DNA from: Pseudomonas deceptionensis
GTDB taxonomy: Bacteria; Pseudomonadota; Gammaproteobacteria; Pseudomonadales; Pseudomonadaceae
Direction: 5' to 3'
Length of the DNA stretch: 64,000 nt
Assembly (NCBI RefSeq): GCF_900106095.1
Contig: NZ_FNUD01000002.1
Span: forward strand, 4,609,501 to 4,673,500
This document shows, one piece after another, positions 1-7,540 of the stretch; positions within the stretch are counted from its first letter, which is position 1, and each line of letters begins with the position of its first letter. The translations under genes and the position numbers were made by a program. The notes below the pieces were generated by a model. It had not been told where the DNA came from, made no database searches, and saw nothing but the letters and a program-made list of their open reading frames with translations.

Positions 1-176
1 TCGTACAGCTTGGCCACCAATTGGTTGGTGGTCATGCCATCGTCCTGGGCGATGTCACTGAGGATGTCCCAGAACTGGTTTTCCAGCCGCAAGGTGGTGA
101 CCACGCCGCAAATACGCAATGACCGCGAGCGCGATTCATACAAAATCGGATCGGCTTTGACATAAAGCTCACACAT
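1..176 (-). CDS. Ribbon-helix-helix domain protein (partial, C-terminus outside window)
   Basis: Reading the minus strand from the ATG at 176 gives a protein beginning MCELYVKADPILYESRSRSL and running off the left edge after about 58 codons. The segment RSLRICGVVTTLRLENQFWD followed by a helix and DDGMTTNQLV has the strand-helix-helix pattern of the RHH_4 family, small DNA-binding-fold proteins common in proteobacteria. An AAGAGGGTG stretch lies about 5 nt before the start. The target is unknown. It lies just downstream of the DJ-1/PfpI gene on the same strand (15 nt gap), so the two are probably co-transcribed. Confidence 0.75.
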   Translation of the reverse strand, partial: MCELYVKADPILYESRSRSLRICGVVTTLRLENQFWDILSDIAQDDGMTTNQLVAKLY

Positions 177-191
177 GGCCACACCCTCTTC

Positions 192-773
192 TTACAAAGT
201 AATCTTCGTACCGAGCAACCCCAGGAACGCCGCCAGCCACGCTGGGTGCGCAGGCCACGCCGGTGCCGTGGCCAGATTGCCCTGCACATGGGCCCTGGTC
301 ACGTCGATATCGATGTAAGTGCCGCCCGCCAGGCGAACTTCTGGCGCGCAAGCCGGGTAAGCGCTGCACTCACGACCTTCCAGCGTACCGGCCGCAGCCA
401 GCAGTTGCGCCCCGTGGCACACGGCGGCAATCGGCTTGCCAGCCTTGTCGAAGTCACGCACCAGCTCCAGCACTTTTTCGTTCAAGCGCAGGTATTCCGG
501 CGCACGACCACCCGGCACCACCAGCGCGTCGTAGTCACTGGCTTTCACTTTGTCGAAATCAAAATTCAGGGCAAACAGATGGCCCGGCTTTTCGCTGTAG
601 GTCTGATCGCCTTCAAAGTCGTGGATGGCGGTACGAACGGTCTGGCCCGAGGTTTTACCCGGGCAGACAGCGTGCACCTGATGACCGACCATCGACAGCG
701 CCTGAAACGGCACCATCACTTCGTAGTCTTCGACGTAATCGCCAACCAGCATAAGAATCTTTTTCGCTGCCAT
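192..773 (-). CDS. DJ-1/PfpI family protein
   Basis: A 193-residue single-domain protein of the DJ-1/PfpI (class I glutamine amidotransferase-like) superfamily. The nucleophile elbow is [10 protein letters not shown] with Cys119-His120, and [12 protein letters not shown] (about 86-96) is the conserved loop before it; Glu16-type acidic residues sit near the N-terminus (DYVEDYEVM). Members act as chaperones, deglycases or cysteine hydrolases, and the sequence alone does not separate these roles. The start is set by AAGGAG 8 nt upstream of the ATG. The length is normal for the family and no signal peptide is seen, so it is cytoplasmic. Confidence 0.9.
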   Translation of the reverse strand: MAAKKILMLVGDYVEDYEVMVPFQALSMVGHQVHAVCPGKTSGQTVRTAIHDFEGDQTYSEKPGHLFALNFDFDKVKASDYDALVVPGGRAPEYLRLNEKVLELVRDFDKAGKPIAAVCHGAQLLAAAGTLEGRECSAYPACAPEVRLAGGTYIDIDVTRAHVQGNLATAPAWPAHPAWLAAFLGLLGTKITL

Positions 774-866
774 GGTGCGTGCTCCTTTGAGGTAGACCTT
801 GGGCCACTAAGAGTAGCCAAGGTACCCCCTGAGCGCCTACACGGGTAATAGCCAGGTACTACAGGC

Positions 867-2084
867 TTACTTCAACAAACCATCAGCCTGCAGCAAGGTT
901 TCAAGGCAGTGTTCCTGAATGTTGTAGAACGCCTTGAGCTCCTGGATTTTCACCAACAGTTGCGCCGGGTCCAGCGGCTCGGCGCGCTTGACCGCGAGGA
1001 TCATCTTGTTTTTGTTGGTGTGTTCCAGGGAGATGAACTCGAACACCTTGGTTTCATAACCGCAGGCTTCAAGGAACAGGGCGCGCAGGCTGTCAGTCAC
1101 CATTTCGGCCTGCTGGCCCAGGTGCAGACCGTATTGCAGCATCGGCTTGAGCAGTGCCGGGCTCTGGATTTGCAGACGGATCTGCTTGTGGCAGCACGGC
1201 GAGCACATGATGATCGCCGCCCCGGAACGAATCCCCATATGGATCGCGTAGTCGGTGGCAATGTCACAGGCATGCAGCGCGATCATCACGTCGATCGGGG
1301 TGGGCGCAAAACTGCGCACATCGCCATGCTGGAATGTCAGGCCCGGATGCTCCAGCCGCTGAGCAGCGTTGTTGCACAGCGTGACCATGTCTTCGCGCAG
1401 CTCAACCCCGGTCACTACGCCTTCGGCTTGCAGGCTGTGGCGCAGGTAATCGTGAATCGCAAAGGTCAGGTAACCCTTGCCCGAACCAAAGTCCACCACC
1501 TTGATCGGCTGATCGAGCTTGAGCGGCGAGTTGCTCAGGGCGTGGGAAAACACTTCGATAAACTTGTTGATCTGCTTCCACTTGCGCGACATCGCCGGGA
1601 TCAGCTCTTGCTGCTTGTTGGTGACCCCCAGGTCCGCGAGAAATGGACGCGTCAGGTCCAGAAAGCGATTTTTTTCACGGTTGTGCTCAGCCGACGGCAC
1701 TTCCCGCTCTTGCTGGCTTTTGCCTTTGAAGAGCGAGCTTTTGCCCTTCTTGCTGTATTCCAGCTGCACTTCGTCGGTCAGCGTCAGCAAATGAGCGTTC
1801 TTGAACGCTTCCGGCAGCAGCGCGGCAATGTTGGCCACGCCCTCTTCCAGCGGGAAATTCTTGGTGATATCGCGGGTTTTGTAGCGGTATACAAACGACA
1901 GACAAGGCTGATCCTTGACCGTGACCTGCTTGATGATGACCCGTTGCAACTCGGCCTCCGGGCCGACGTACTTGGCCAGGACCAGCTTGATAAAGGAATT
2001 CTGGGCCAGGCCGGTTTCCAGCAGGTTCAAAAATTGCGCACGATGATCCGGCACAGACGGGGCGGTGGGAGCAGTCACTGACAT
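867..2084 (-). CDS. Class I SAM-dependent methyltransferase
   Basis: About 405 residues. The SAM-binding motif I is IKVVDFGSGKGYLTFAIHDY in the middle of the protein, followed by VTGVELREDMV (acidic residue for ribose), VMIALHACDIATD and the cysteine-rich IIMCSPCCHKQIR. This order fits the Methyltransf_32 group of class I methyltransferases; its substrate is not known. The frame is open upstream to about 2168, but the ATG at 2084 (MSVTAPTAPS) is preceded by GAGG and starts the conserved part, so I chose it. It is transcribed away from the DJ-1 gene's upstream side with a gap of about 90 nt and is probably a separate unit. Confidence 0.85.
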   Translation of the reverse strand: MSVTAPTAPSVPDHRAQFLNLLETGLAQNSFIKLVLAKYVGPEAELQRVIIKQVTVKDQPCLSFVYRYKTRDITKNFPLEEGVANIAALLPEAFKNAHLLTLTDEVQLEYSKKGKSSLFKGKSQQEREVPSAEHNREKNRFLDLTRPFLADLGVTNKQQELIPAMSRKWKQINKFIEVFSHALSNSPLKLDQPIKVVDFGSGKGYLTFAIHDYLRHSLQAEGVVTGVELREDMVTLCNNAAQRLEHPGLTFQHGDVRSFAPTPIDVMIALHACDIATDYAIHMGIRSGAAIIMCSPCCHKQIRLQIQSPALLKPMLQYGLHLGQQAEMVTDSLRALFLEACGYETKVFEFISLEHTNKNKMILAVKRAEPLDPAQLLVKIQELKAFYNIQEHCLETLLQADGLLK

Positions 2085-2191
2085 TGAAAAAGGTGCCTCG
2101 GGGGGTGCAGGAGGGGAAATCAGAAAACGAATGGCGGCCATTTTAGGCGTGTTGGCCGCCAGGGGCACGGAGTAATTTCAGACGGCCTCGA

Positions 2192-2806
2192 TTACAACAT
2201 CACCAACCGATTCGGCAATTGGTTACGCGGCTGCGTTTTAGGTATGTGCTGCGCGAGCAGTTCGGCGCAGGCATCGATGCAGGTAATAAAGCCCTCTGCC
2301 GTATGCCCCAGCGCCACGCGGCGAACGAAGTCATTGACGATGGTGCCCCAGTCGCTGTCGTCCAGATGCCGCGAGATACCTTCATCCACCAGGATTTCGA
2401 CATAACGCTCAGCCTCGCTGACAAAAATCAGCACGCCGGTGCGCCCCGCCGTGTGATGCAGTTTCTGTTCGAGAAACTGGCGTCGGGCCAGGTTGCTGGC
2501 GCGCCAATGCCGCACACGGGGCGGGATCAGACGGGTGGTAATGGCTGGCAGGCGAAAGATCAGGCTAAGGAAGACGAAGCTGGCCCATTGCAGCATCAGC
2601 AACCCGTAAATCTGCAGCCCGCCTATCAAGAAGTGCGCCAGGGCCGGAACCACCAGGGCAATCAGGCTGGCCCACAGCAAGGGGATATAGCTGTAATCGT
2701 CGGCGCGGGGCGCCAGTACGGTCACGATTTCGGCATCCGTACGCTGTTCGGCACGGGTAACGGCCTCTTCGACCTGCCGCTGTTGCTCCGGAGTTAATAA
2801 AGCCAT
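2192..2806 (-). CDS. TPM-domain membrane protein
   Basis: A 204-residue protein with an N-terminal and C-terminal TPM-fold sequence (RAEQRTDAEIVTVLAP; later GVLIFVSEAERYVEILVDEG) interrupted by two hydrophobic segments (about residues 40-60 and 68-88). TPM (YgcG) proteins accompany LemA in many bacteria and are of uncertain biochemical role. The ATG at 2806 is used rather than an in-frame TTG 9 nt upstream. It is the third gene of a lemA-TPM-TPM operon on the minus strand, 27 nt after the preceding gene. Confidence 0.85.
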   Translation of the reverse strand: MALLTPEQQRQVEEAVTRAEQRTDAEIVTVLAPRADDYSYIPLLWASLIALVVPALAHFLIGGLQIYGLLMLQWASFVFLSLIFRLPAITTRLIPPRVRHWRASNLARRQFLEQKLHHTAGRTGVLIFVSEAERYVEILVDEGISRHLDDSDWGTIVNDFVRRVALGHTAEGFITCIDACAELLAQHIPKTQPRNQLPNRLVML

Positions 2807-2833
2807 AGGTCTCAATACTCGTTAAAAAATGAA

Positions 2834-3574
2834 TTACCAGCCGCCAGAGGCCCCGCCGCCGCCAAAGCTGCCGCCACCACCGCGAAAACCTCCCCCGCCG
2901 CCGCCACCACCGAAACCGCCACCACCAAAGCCACCGGAGCGTGAGCCACCACCGCCCGAGTTGCAGATGCCATAGAACTGGCAGGCCGCTACGACCACCA
3001 CGAACAACAAAAACAGCAGCAAAACCACGCCCGGGTGTTCACCCATGAAGTCGCTGCCGCCGCCCTGCCCGCTGGCGTAGGCCGGTTCGGCCATGGGCGC
3101 GCCGCCCAATACTTGCAGGATGGCGCCAACACCGTCGCTGATACCTTGGTTGTAGTTGCCGGTTTTAAAGGCCGGGGTGATGACCTGATTGATGATTACC
3201 GAGGACTGCGCGTCGGTAAGGCGGTCTTCCAGGCCATAGCCGACTTCGATCCGCAGCTTGCGGTCGTCGCGTGCCACGATCAGCAAGGCGCCGGTGTTCT
3301 TGTCCTTTTGCCCGATGCCCCAGGCGCGGCCCAGTTGATAGCCAAAGTCCTCGATGGGCGTGCCTTGCAGGTCGGGCACGGTGACCACCACCACTTGCTC
3401 GCCAGTGGCTTTTTCGTGTGCTTCAAGGGTTTGCGTCAATTGCTGACGGGTGGCGGGGTCGAGCATTTGCCCTTCGTCCACCACCCGCCCGCTCAGTGCG
3501 GGAAAGGTCAACGCCTGGGCCGTGGCTATAAATAGCCAGAGCAGCAGGCCAAACCCCGGTTTTAATACGCGCAT
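2834..3574 (-). CDS. TPM-domain (YgcG-like) protein with glycine-rich tail
   Basis: About 246 residues. An N-terminal signal-like helix ending near AQALTFPALSGRVVDEGQML leads to a periplasmic TPM domain (about 25-150: EKATGEQVVVVTVPDLQGTP, GALLIVARDDRKLRIEVGYG), then a transmembrane helix (VVLLLFLLFVVVVAACQFYG) and a C-terminal tail built from repeated Gly runs with Phe/Ser, ending GGGGASGGW. This architecture is standard for the family. AGAGG 5 nt before the ATG at 3574 selects that start over a GTG 6 nt upstream. It follows lemA after a REP-type palindrome. Confidence 0.9.
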   Translation of the reverse strand: MRVLKPGFGLLLWLFIATAQALTFPALSGRVVDEGQMLDPATRQQLTQTLEAHEKATGEQVVVVTVPDLQGTPIEDFGYQLGRAWGIGQKDKNTGALLIVARDDRKLRIEVGYGLEDRLTDAQSSVIINQVITPAFKTGNYNQGISDGVGAILQVLGGAPMAEPAYASGQGGGSDFMGEHPGVVLLLFLLFVVVVAACQFYGICNSGGGGSRSGGFGGGGFGGGGGGGGFRGGGGSFGGGGASGGW

Positions 3575-3605
3575 CGGCACCTCTGGACTTGAAAGCGTGA
3601 ACTCT

Positions 3606-3692
3606 TGTAGCCGCTGCCGAAGGCTGCGATGGGGTGCGAAGCAGCCCTTGAAGGTCCTTCGGCCCTTATCGCAGCCTTCGGCAGCGGCTACA
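3606..3692. repeat. REP-type palindrome, family A (TGTAGCCGCTG...)
   Basis: An imperfect inverted repeat of about 87 bp between lemA and the TPM gene. The left arm reads GTAGCCGCTGCCGAAGGCTG and the right arm is its reverse complement ending AGCGGCTAC. Further copies with the same outer arms are at 24603-24710 and 28183-28299, and a half-size one is at 40383-40423. This layout, two inverted REP units around a variable core, fits a REPIN/BIME. Confidence 0.85.
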
Positions 3693-3702
3693 GGTCAATG
3701 GG

Positions 3703-4311
3703 TCAGAACTTCACTTCTGGCGCTTTGTCGGCATCCGGGGTGGTGGCTTCAAATGTAGGGCGAACCGGCAAGTCGCTGTACATCACCGCATGCCACAAAC
3801 GCCCCGGAAAGGTGCGTATCTCGGTGTTGTAGCGTTCAACGGCGAGGATAAAGTCGCGGCGGGCCACGCTGATGCGGTTTTCCGTGCCTTCAAGCTGCGA
3901 TTGCAATGACAGGAAGTTCTGGTTGGATTTGAGCTCCGGGTAGCGCTCGGACACCACCATCAGTCGGCTCAAGGCCCCAGTCAGCTGATTTTGCGCCTCC
4001 TGGAACTGCTTGAGTTTTTCCGCGTTATTCAGCGTGCTGGCATCGACCTGGATCGAAGTGGCCTTGGCACGCGCTTCGATCACCGCGGTCAGGGTCGCCT
4101 GCTCCTGTTTGGCCGCGCCCTTGACCGTCTCGACCAGATTGGGGATCAGGTCCGAGCGACGCTGATACTGGTTCTGCACCTGCGACCAGGCCGCCTTGAC
4201 CTGCTCATCGAGGGTCGGGATGGTATTGATCCCGCACCCCGCCAGCAGGCTGCTCACGGCCACAAGTGCGACGACTTTCCAGCCCAAGGCTCTAACGCTC
4301 TGTATTCCCAT
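3703..4311 (-). CDS. lemA: LemA family lipoprotein
   Basis: A 202-residue protein starting MGIQSVRALGWKVVALVAVS, with a lipobox LLAGC at about residues 21-25, so it is predicted to be lipid-anchored. The LemA core follows: TIPTLDEQVKAAWSQVQNQY, QRRSDLIPNLVETVKGAA, ARAKATSIQ, then YPELKSNQNFLSLQSQLEGT and ENRISVARRDF, a helical bundle characteristic of the family. The frame is open 42 nt further up, but GGAG 9 nt before the ATG at 4311 decides the start. It heads the lemA-TPM-TPM operon and is divergent from bglX. Confidence 0.92.
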   Translation of the reverse strand: MGIQSVRALGWKVVALVAVSSLLAGCGINTIPTLDEQVKAAWSQVQNQYQRRSDLIPNLVETVKGAAKQEQATLTAVIEARAKATSIQVDASTLNNAEKLKQFQEAQNQLTGALSRLMVVSERYPELKSNQNFLSLQSQLEGTENRISVARRDFILAVERYNTEIRTFPGRLWHAVMYSDLPVRPTFEATTPDADKAPEVKF

Positions 4312-4553
4312 CGAGTGACGCTCCGAAATAACGACATTAGGTTTATTGACCACACACCACGCCTAAAAACTCCCGGCAACACTGGATTGCTCGCGGCGAA
4401 TCAGCTAAAAGACTGCCTGCCATGCAGAAATACTCTGATCTAAAGGTAGGTCAAATCTTTAATTCGAGTAGCCCTGTCATCCCCCCAGAACAATATCGCT
4501 GCACGAGCGCGGGCTTCCCTCGCTTAAAGTGAGCGGCTGCGCAGAAGAGTCCA

Positions 4554-6845
4554 ATGAGAAATATGTGTTTGCTGGGCATCGTCATCAGCCTGGCCAGTCC
4601 TACCGTGTGGGCTCAGACCCCGCCGGCCCCCCTTGCGCCCAAAGACGTGTTTGTTGCGCAACTGCTGCAAAAAATGACCGAGGACGAAAAGATCGGCCAA
4701 TTGCGCCTGATCAGCATCGGCCCGGAAATGCCCCGCGAAATGATCCGCAAGGAAATTGCCGCAGGCCGTATCGGCGGCACGTTCAACTCCATCAGCCGCG
4801 ACGAAAACCGCCCGATGCAAGACGCCGCCATGCGCAGCCGTCTGCAGATCCCGATGTTCTTTGCCTATGACGTGATTCACGGCCATCGCACCATTTTCCC
4901 GATCAGCCTGGGCCTCGCCTCAAGCTGGGACATGGATGCCATTGGCCTGAGCGGTCGCGTGGCGGCCAAAGAGGCCAGCGCCGACAGCATCGACCTGACC
5001 TTCGCACCGATGGTGGATATCGCCCGCGACCCGCGCTGGGGCCGCACCTCTGAAGGTTTCGGTGAAGACACCTATTTAGTCTCGCGCATCGCCCGGGTCA
5101 TGGTGCAGGCCTACCAGGGCGCATCCCCGGCCCTGGCTGGCAACATCATGGCCAGCGTCAAGCATTTCGCCCTGTATGGCGCAGTCGAAGGTGGACGGGA
5201 CTACAACACCGTCGATATGAGCCCGACACGCATGTTTCAGGATTATCTGCCGCCTTACCACGCAGCCATTGAGGCCGGTGCTGGCAGCGTCATGGTGGCC
5301 CTGAATTCGATCAATGGCATACCGGCCACCTCGAACATGTGGCTGATGCAGGACTTGCTGCGCAAGGACTGGGGCTTTAAAGGCGTAGCCGTCAGCGACC
5401 ACGGCGCGATCATCGAGCTGATCAAGCACGGTGTGGCCAAAGACAGCCGCGAGGCCGCCAAGCTGGCGATCAAGGCCGGTATCGACATGAGCATGAACGA
5501 CAAGGCCTACGGTGAAGAGCTGCCGGGCCTACTCAAGTCCGGCGAAGTGCCGCAAAGCGATCTGGATAACGCCGTGCGTGAAGTCCTTGGCGCCAAATAC
5601 GACATGGGCCTGTTTGCCGACCCGTACCTGCGTATCGGCAAGGCTGAGGATGACCCGGCCGACACCAAGGCCGAAAGCCGCCTGCATCGCAGCGAGGCCC
5701 GTGAAGTGGCGCGCAAGAGCCTGGTGCTGCTGAAAAACGAGTCTCAAACCCTGCCCCTGACCAAGCAGGCACGCATTGCCCTGGTTGGCCCGCTGGCGAA
5801 AGCCCCGATCGACATAATGGGCAGTTGGGCAGCGGCCGGTCAGCCGGCACAGTCTGTCACCGTCTACGACGGCATGCGCACTGCACTCGGCCAACAGGGC
5901 ACTTTGATTTACGCCCGTGGCGCCAACATCACTGACGACCAGAAAATCGTCGATTACCTGAACTTCCTCAACTTCGATGCCCCCGAAGTGGTCAACGACC
6001 CGCGCCCGGCGCAGGTGATGATTGACGAAGCGGTCAAGGCAGCGCAGCAGGCCGATGTGGTGGTTGCTGTGGTGGGTGAATCGCGAGGCATGTCCCACGA
6101 GTCGTCCAGCCGCACCAATCTGGACATCCCTGCCAGCCAGCGCGCACTGATCACGGCGCTCAAGGCCACCGGCAAGCCGTTGGTGCTGGTATTGATGAAC
6201 GGCCGCCCGCTGTCGATCGATGCCCAGCAGCAACAGGCTGACGCGGTACTGGAAACCTGGTTCAGCGGCACCGAAGGTGGCAATGCCATTGCCGACGTGC
6301 TGTTCGGCGACTACAACCCGTCAGGCAAATTGCCGATTACGTTCCCGCGCTCTGTTGGCCAGATTCCGACGTACTACAGCCACTTGAGCATTGGCCGGCC
6401 GTTCACACCGGGCAAGCCGGGCAACTACACCTCGCAGTACTTCGACGAGGCCAACAGCCCGCTCTACCCGTTCGGTTACGGCTTGAGCTACACCGACTTC
6501 AGCGTGTCGGATGTCAGCCTCTCGGCCAAAACCCTGAAACCCGGCGCCACACTGACGGCCAGCGTGACGGTGAAAAATACCGGCAAGCGTGCCGGCGAGA
6601 CGGTGGTCCAGTTGTATGTGCAGGACGTCGCCGCGTCCATGAGCCGCCCAGTCAAGGAGCTCAAGGACTTCCAGAAAATCATGCTCAAACCCGGCGAGCA
6701 GAAAGTAGTGCAGTTCACCCTCGACGAGAACGACCTGAAGTTTTACAACGCGCAGTTGAAACACGTCGCCGAGCCGGGTGAGTTCAACGTGCAAATTGGC
6801 CTGGACTCGCAGAACGTTCAGCAAAACAGCTTCGAACTGCTGTAA
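4554..6845 (+). CDS. bglX: Periplasmic beta-glucosidase, glycoside hydrolase family 3
   Basis: A 763-residue exo-acting GH3 enzyme that releases glucose from beta-glucosides in the periplasm. The signal peptide is MRNMCLLGIVISLASPTVWA with likely cleavage at VWA/Q. The N-terminal (beta/alpha)8 domain includes DLTFAPMVDIARDPRWGRTS, SVKHFALYG and GFKGVAVSDHGAI, where Asp282 is the expected nucleophile. The alpha/beta sandwich domain follows (KSLVLLKNESQTLPL to GKLPITFPRSVGQIP), then a fibronectin-III-like domain after YPFGYGLSYTDF. The length agrees with the family. AAGAG precedes the start and a strong hairpin terminator follows the stop, so it is monocistronic. Confidence 0.95.
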   Translation: MRNMCLLGIVISLASPTVWAQTPPAPLAPKDVFVAQLLQKMTEDEKIGQLRLISIGPEMPREMIRKEIAAGRIGGTFNSISRDENRPMQDAAMRSRLQIPMFFAYDVIHGHRTIFPISLGLASSWDMDAIGLSGRVAAKEASADSIDLTFAPMVDIARDPRWGRTSEGFGEDTYLVSRIARVMVQAYQGASPALAGNIMASVKHFALYGAVEGGRDYNTVDMSPTRMFQDYLPPYHAAIEAGAGSVMVALNSINGIPATSNMWLMQDLLRKDWGFKGVAVSDHGAIIELIKHGVAKDSREAAKLAIKAGIDMSMNDKAYGEELPGLLKSGEVPQSDLDNAVREVLGAKYDMGLFADPYLRIGKAEDDPADTKAESRLHRSEAREVARKSLVLLKNESQTLPLTKQARIALVGPLAKAPIDIMGSWAAAGQPAQSVTVYDGMRTALGQQGTLIYARGANITDDQKIVDYLNFLNFDAPEVVNDPRPAQVMIDEAVKAAQQADVVVAVVGESRGMSHESSSRTNLDIPASQRALITALKATGKPLVLVLMNGRPLSIDAQQQQADAVLETWFSGTEGGNAIADVLFGDYNPSGKLPITFPRSVGQIPTYYSHLSIGRPFTPGKPGNYTSQYFDEANSPLYPFGYGLSYTDFSVSDVSLSAKTLKPGATLTASVTVKNTGKRAGETVVQLYVQDVAASMSRPVKELKDFQKIMLKPGEQKVVQFTLDENDLKFYNAQLKHVAEPGEFNVQIGLDSQNVQQNSFELL

Positions 6846-6856
6846 TTTCGCCCAAT

Positions 6857-6896
6857 TGTCACAAAGGCCCTGGCGGGCCTTTGTGACACTTCTTTT
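6857..6896 (+). terminator. Rho-independent terminator after bglX
   Basis: Perfect 14-bp stem TGTCACAAAGGCCC / GGGCCTTTGTGACA around TGGC, 12 nt after the bglX stop, followed by a T-rich CTTCTTTT. Confidence 0.85.
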
Positions 6897-7134
6897 GGGC
6901 AATATCCGCTTGACCTTTCCTATCTTTGCACCCGCCTGAAAATGCGTTCGGACAGCGCTGTTTTTTGTGGTAGGGTTCGCGCCCTCAAAATTCAGTACGG
7001 CAAGCTTAAATCGGCAAAATTTGGTGACAAACGGTCTAATGCCGTACCCGTGGGGCCTACGTCGCTTTTTACACTTTCATACACAAATCAAACATGGATT
7101 CAAGCCGAGATCCTACGTTGCAGAGACTCACCAA

Positions 7135-7181
7135 AACGCATATCTTGTATCTATTCCGCCAGAAAACCCCATATGTAGGGT
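7135..7181 (+). promoter_or_regulatory. Two tandem NrdR-box-like sites upstream of nrdA
   Basis: AACGCATATCTTGTAT (7135-7150) and ACCCCATATGTAGGGT (7166-7181) resemble the 16-bp NrdR box (consensus acaCwATATaTwGtgt). Equivalent positions are exactly 31 bp apart, three helical turns, the arrangement known for NrdR repressor sites before ribonucleotide reductase genes. The second copy is the better match. They lie about 360-405 nt before the nrdA ATG, so a long leader is implied. NrdR itself is not in the window. Confidence 0.6.
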
Positions 7182-7264
7182 TTTAGGCAAAAAAGACCAA
7201 GCACAACTCAGACGAGATATTCAAGCCCTTTTCTCGCGCCTGCCTGGTTGAACCAAACGCTTTT

Positions 7265-7515
7265 TTAAAGACCAAACCGCTCATGCGGATGGCGACCGCT
7301 TTCCAGCGTAAAAGCCGGAAAGCGGCCCGGGTGTTGCAGTAAAAATACTGTCACCGCGCAGGAATACGGTTTTAAGCGGTATGCGTCACCCAAGACTTCG
7401 GAACGGAAGGGGCTCGACCCCCCTTCTGTACGTCCCGAAGTTGTTATGCCCGGCTCATCACCGGTTGTAGTGCTTCAGGACGGAACGGTGGGCACCCAAA
7501 AGGTGCCCAAACAAA
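7265..7515 (+). promoter_or_regulatory. Structured 5' leader of nrdA
   Basis: There is no credible coding sequence between 6900 and 7541. The last 250 nt hold three strong hairpins: CCGCTTTCC (7296-7304) with GGAAAGCGG (7317-7325); ACTTCGG (7395-7401) with CCGAAGT (7435-7441) enclosing a second GGAAGGGG/CCCCTTC helix; and GGGCACC (7490-7496) with GGTGCCC (7502-7508) about 33 nt before the ATG. None has a U-run, so they are not intrinsic terminators. The role is unknown. Confidence 0.5.
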
Positions 7516-7540
7516 CATAGAGAATGTGGAGACACCCCCC

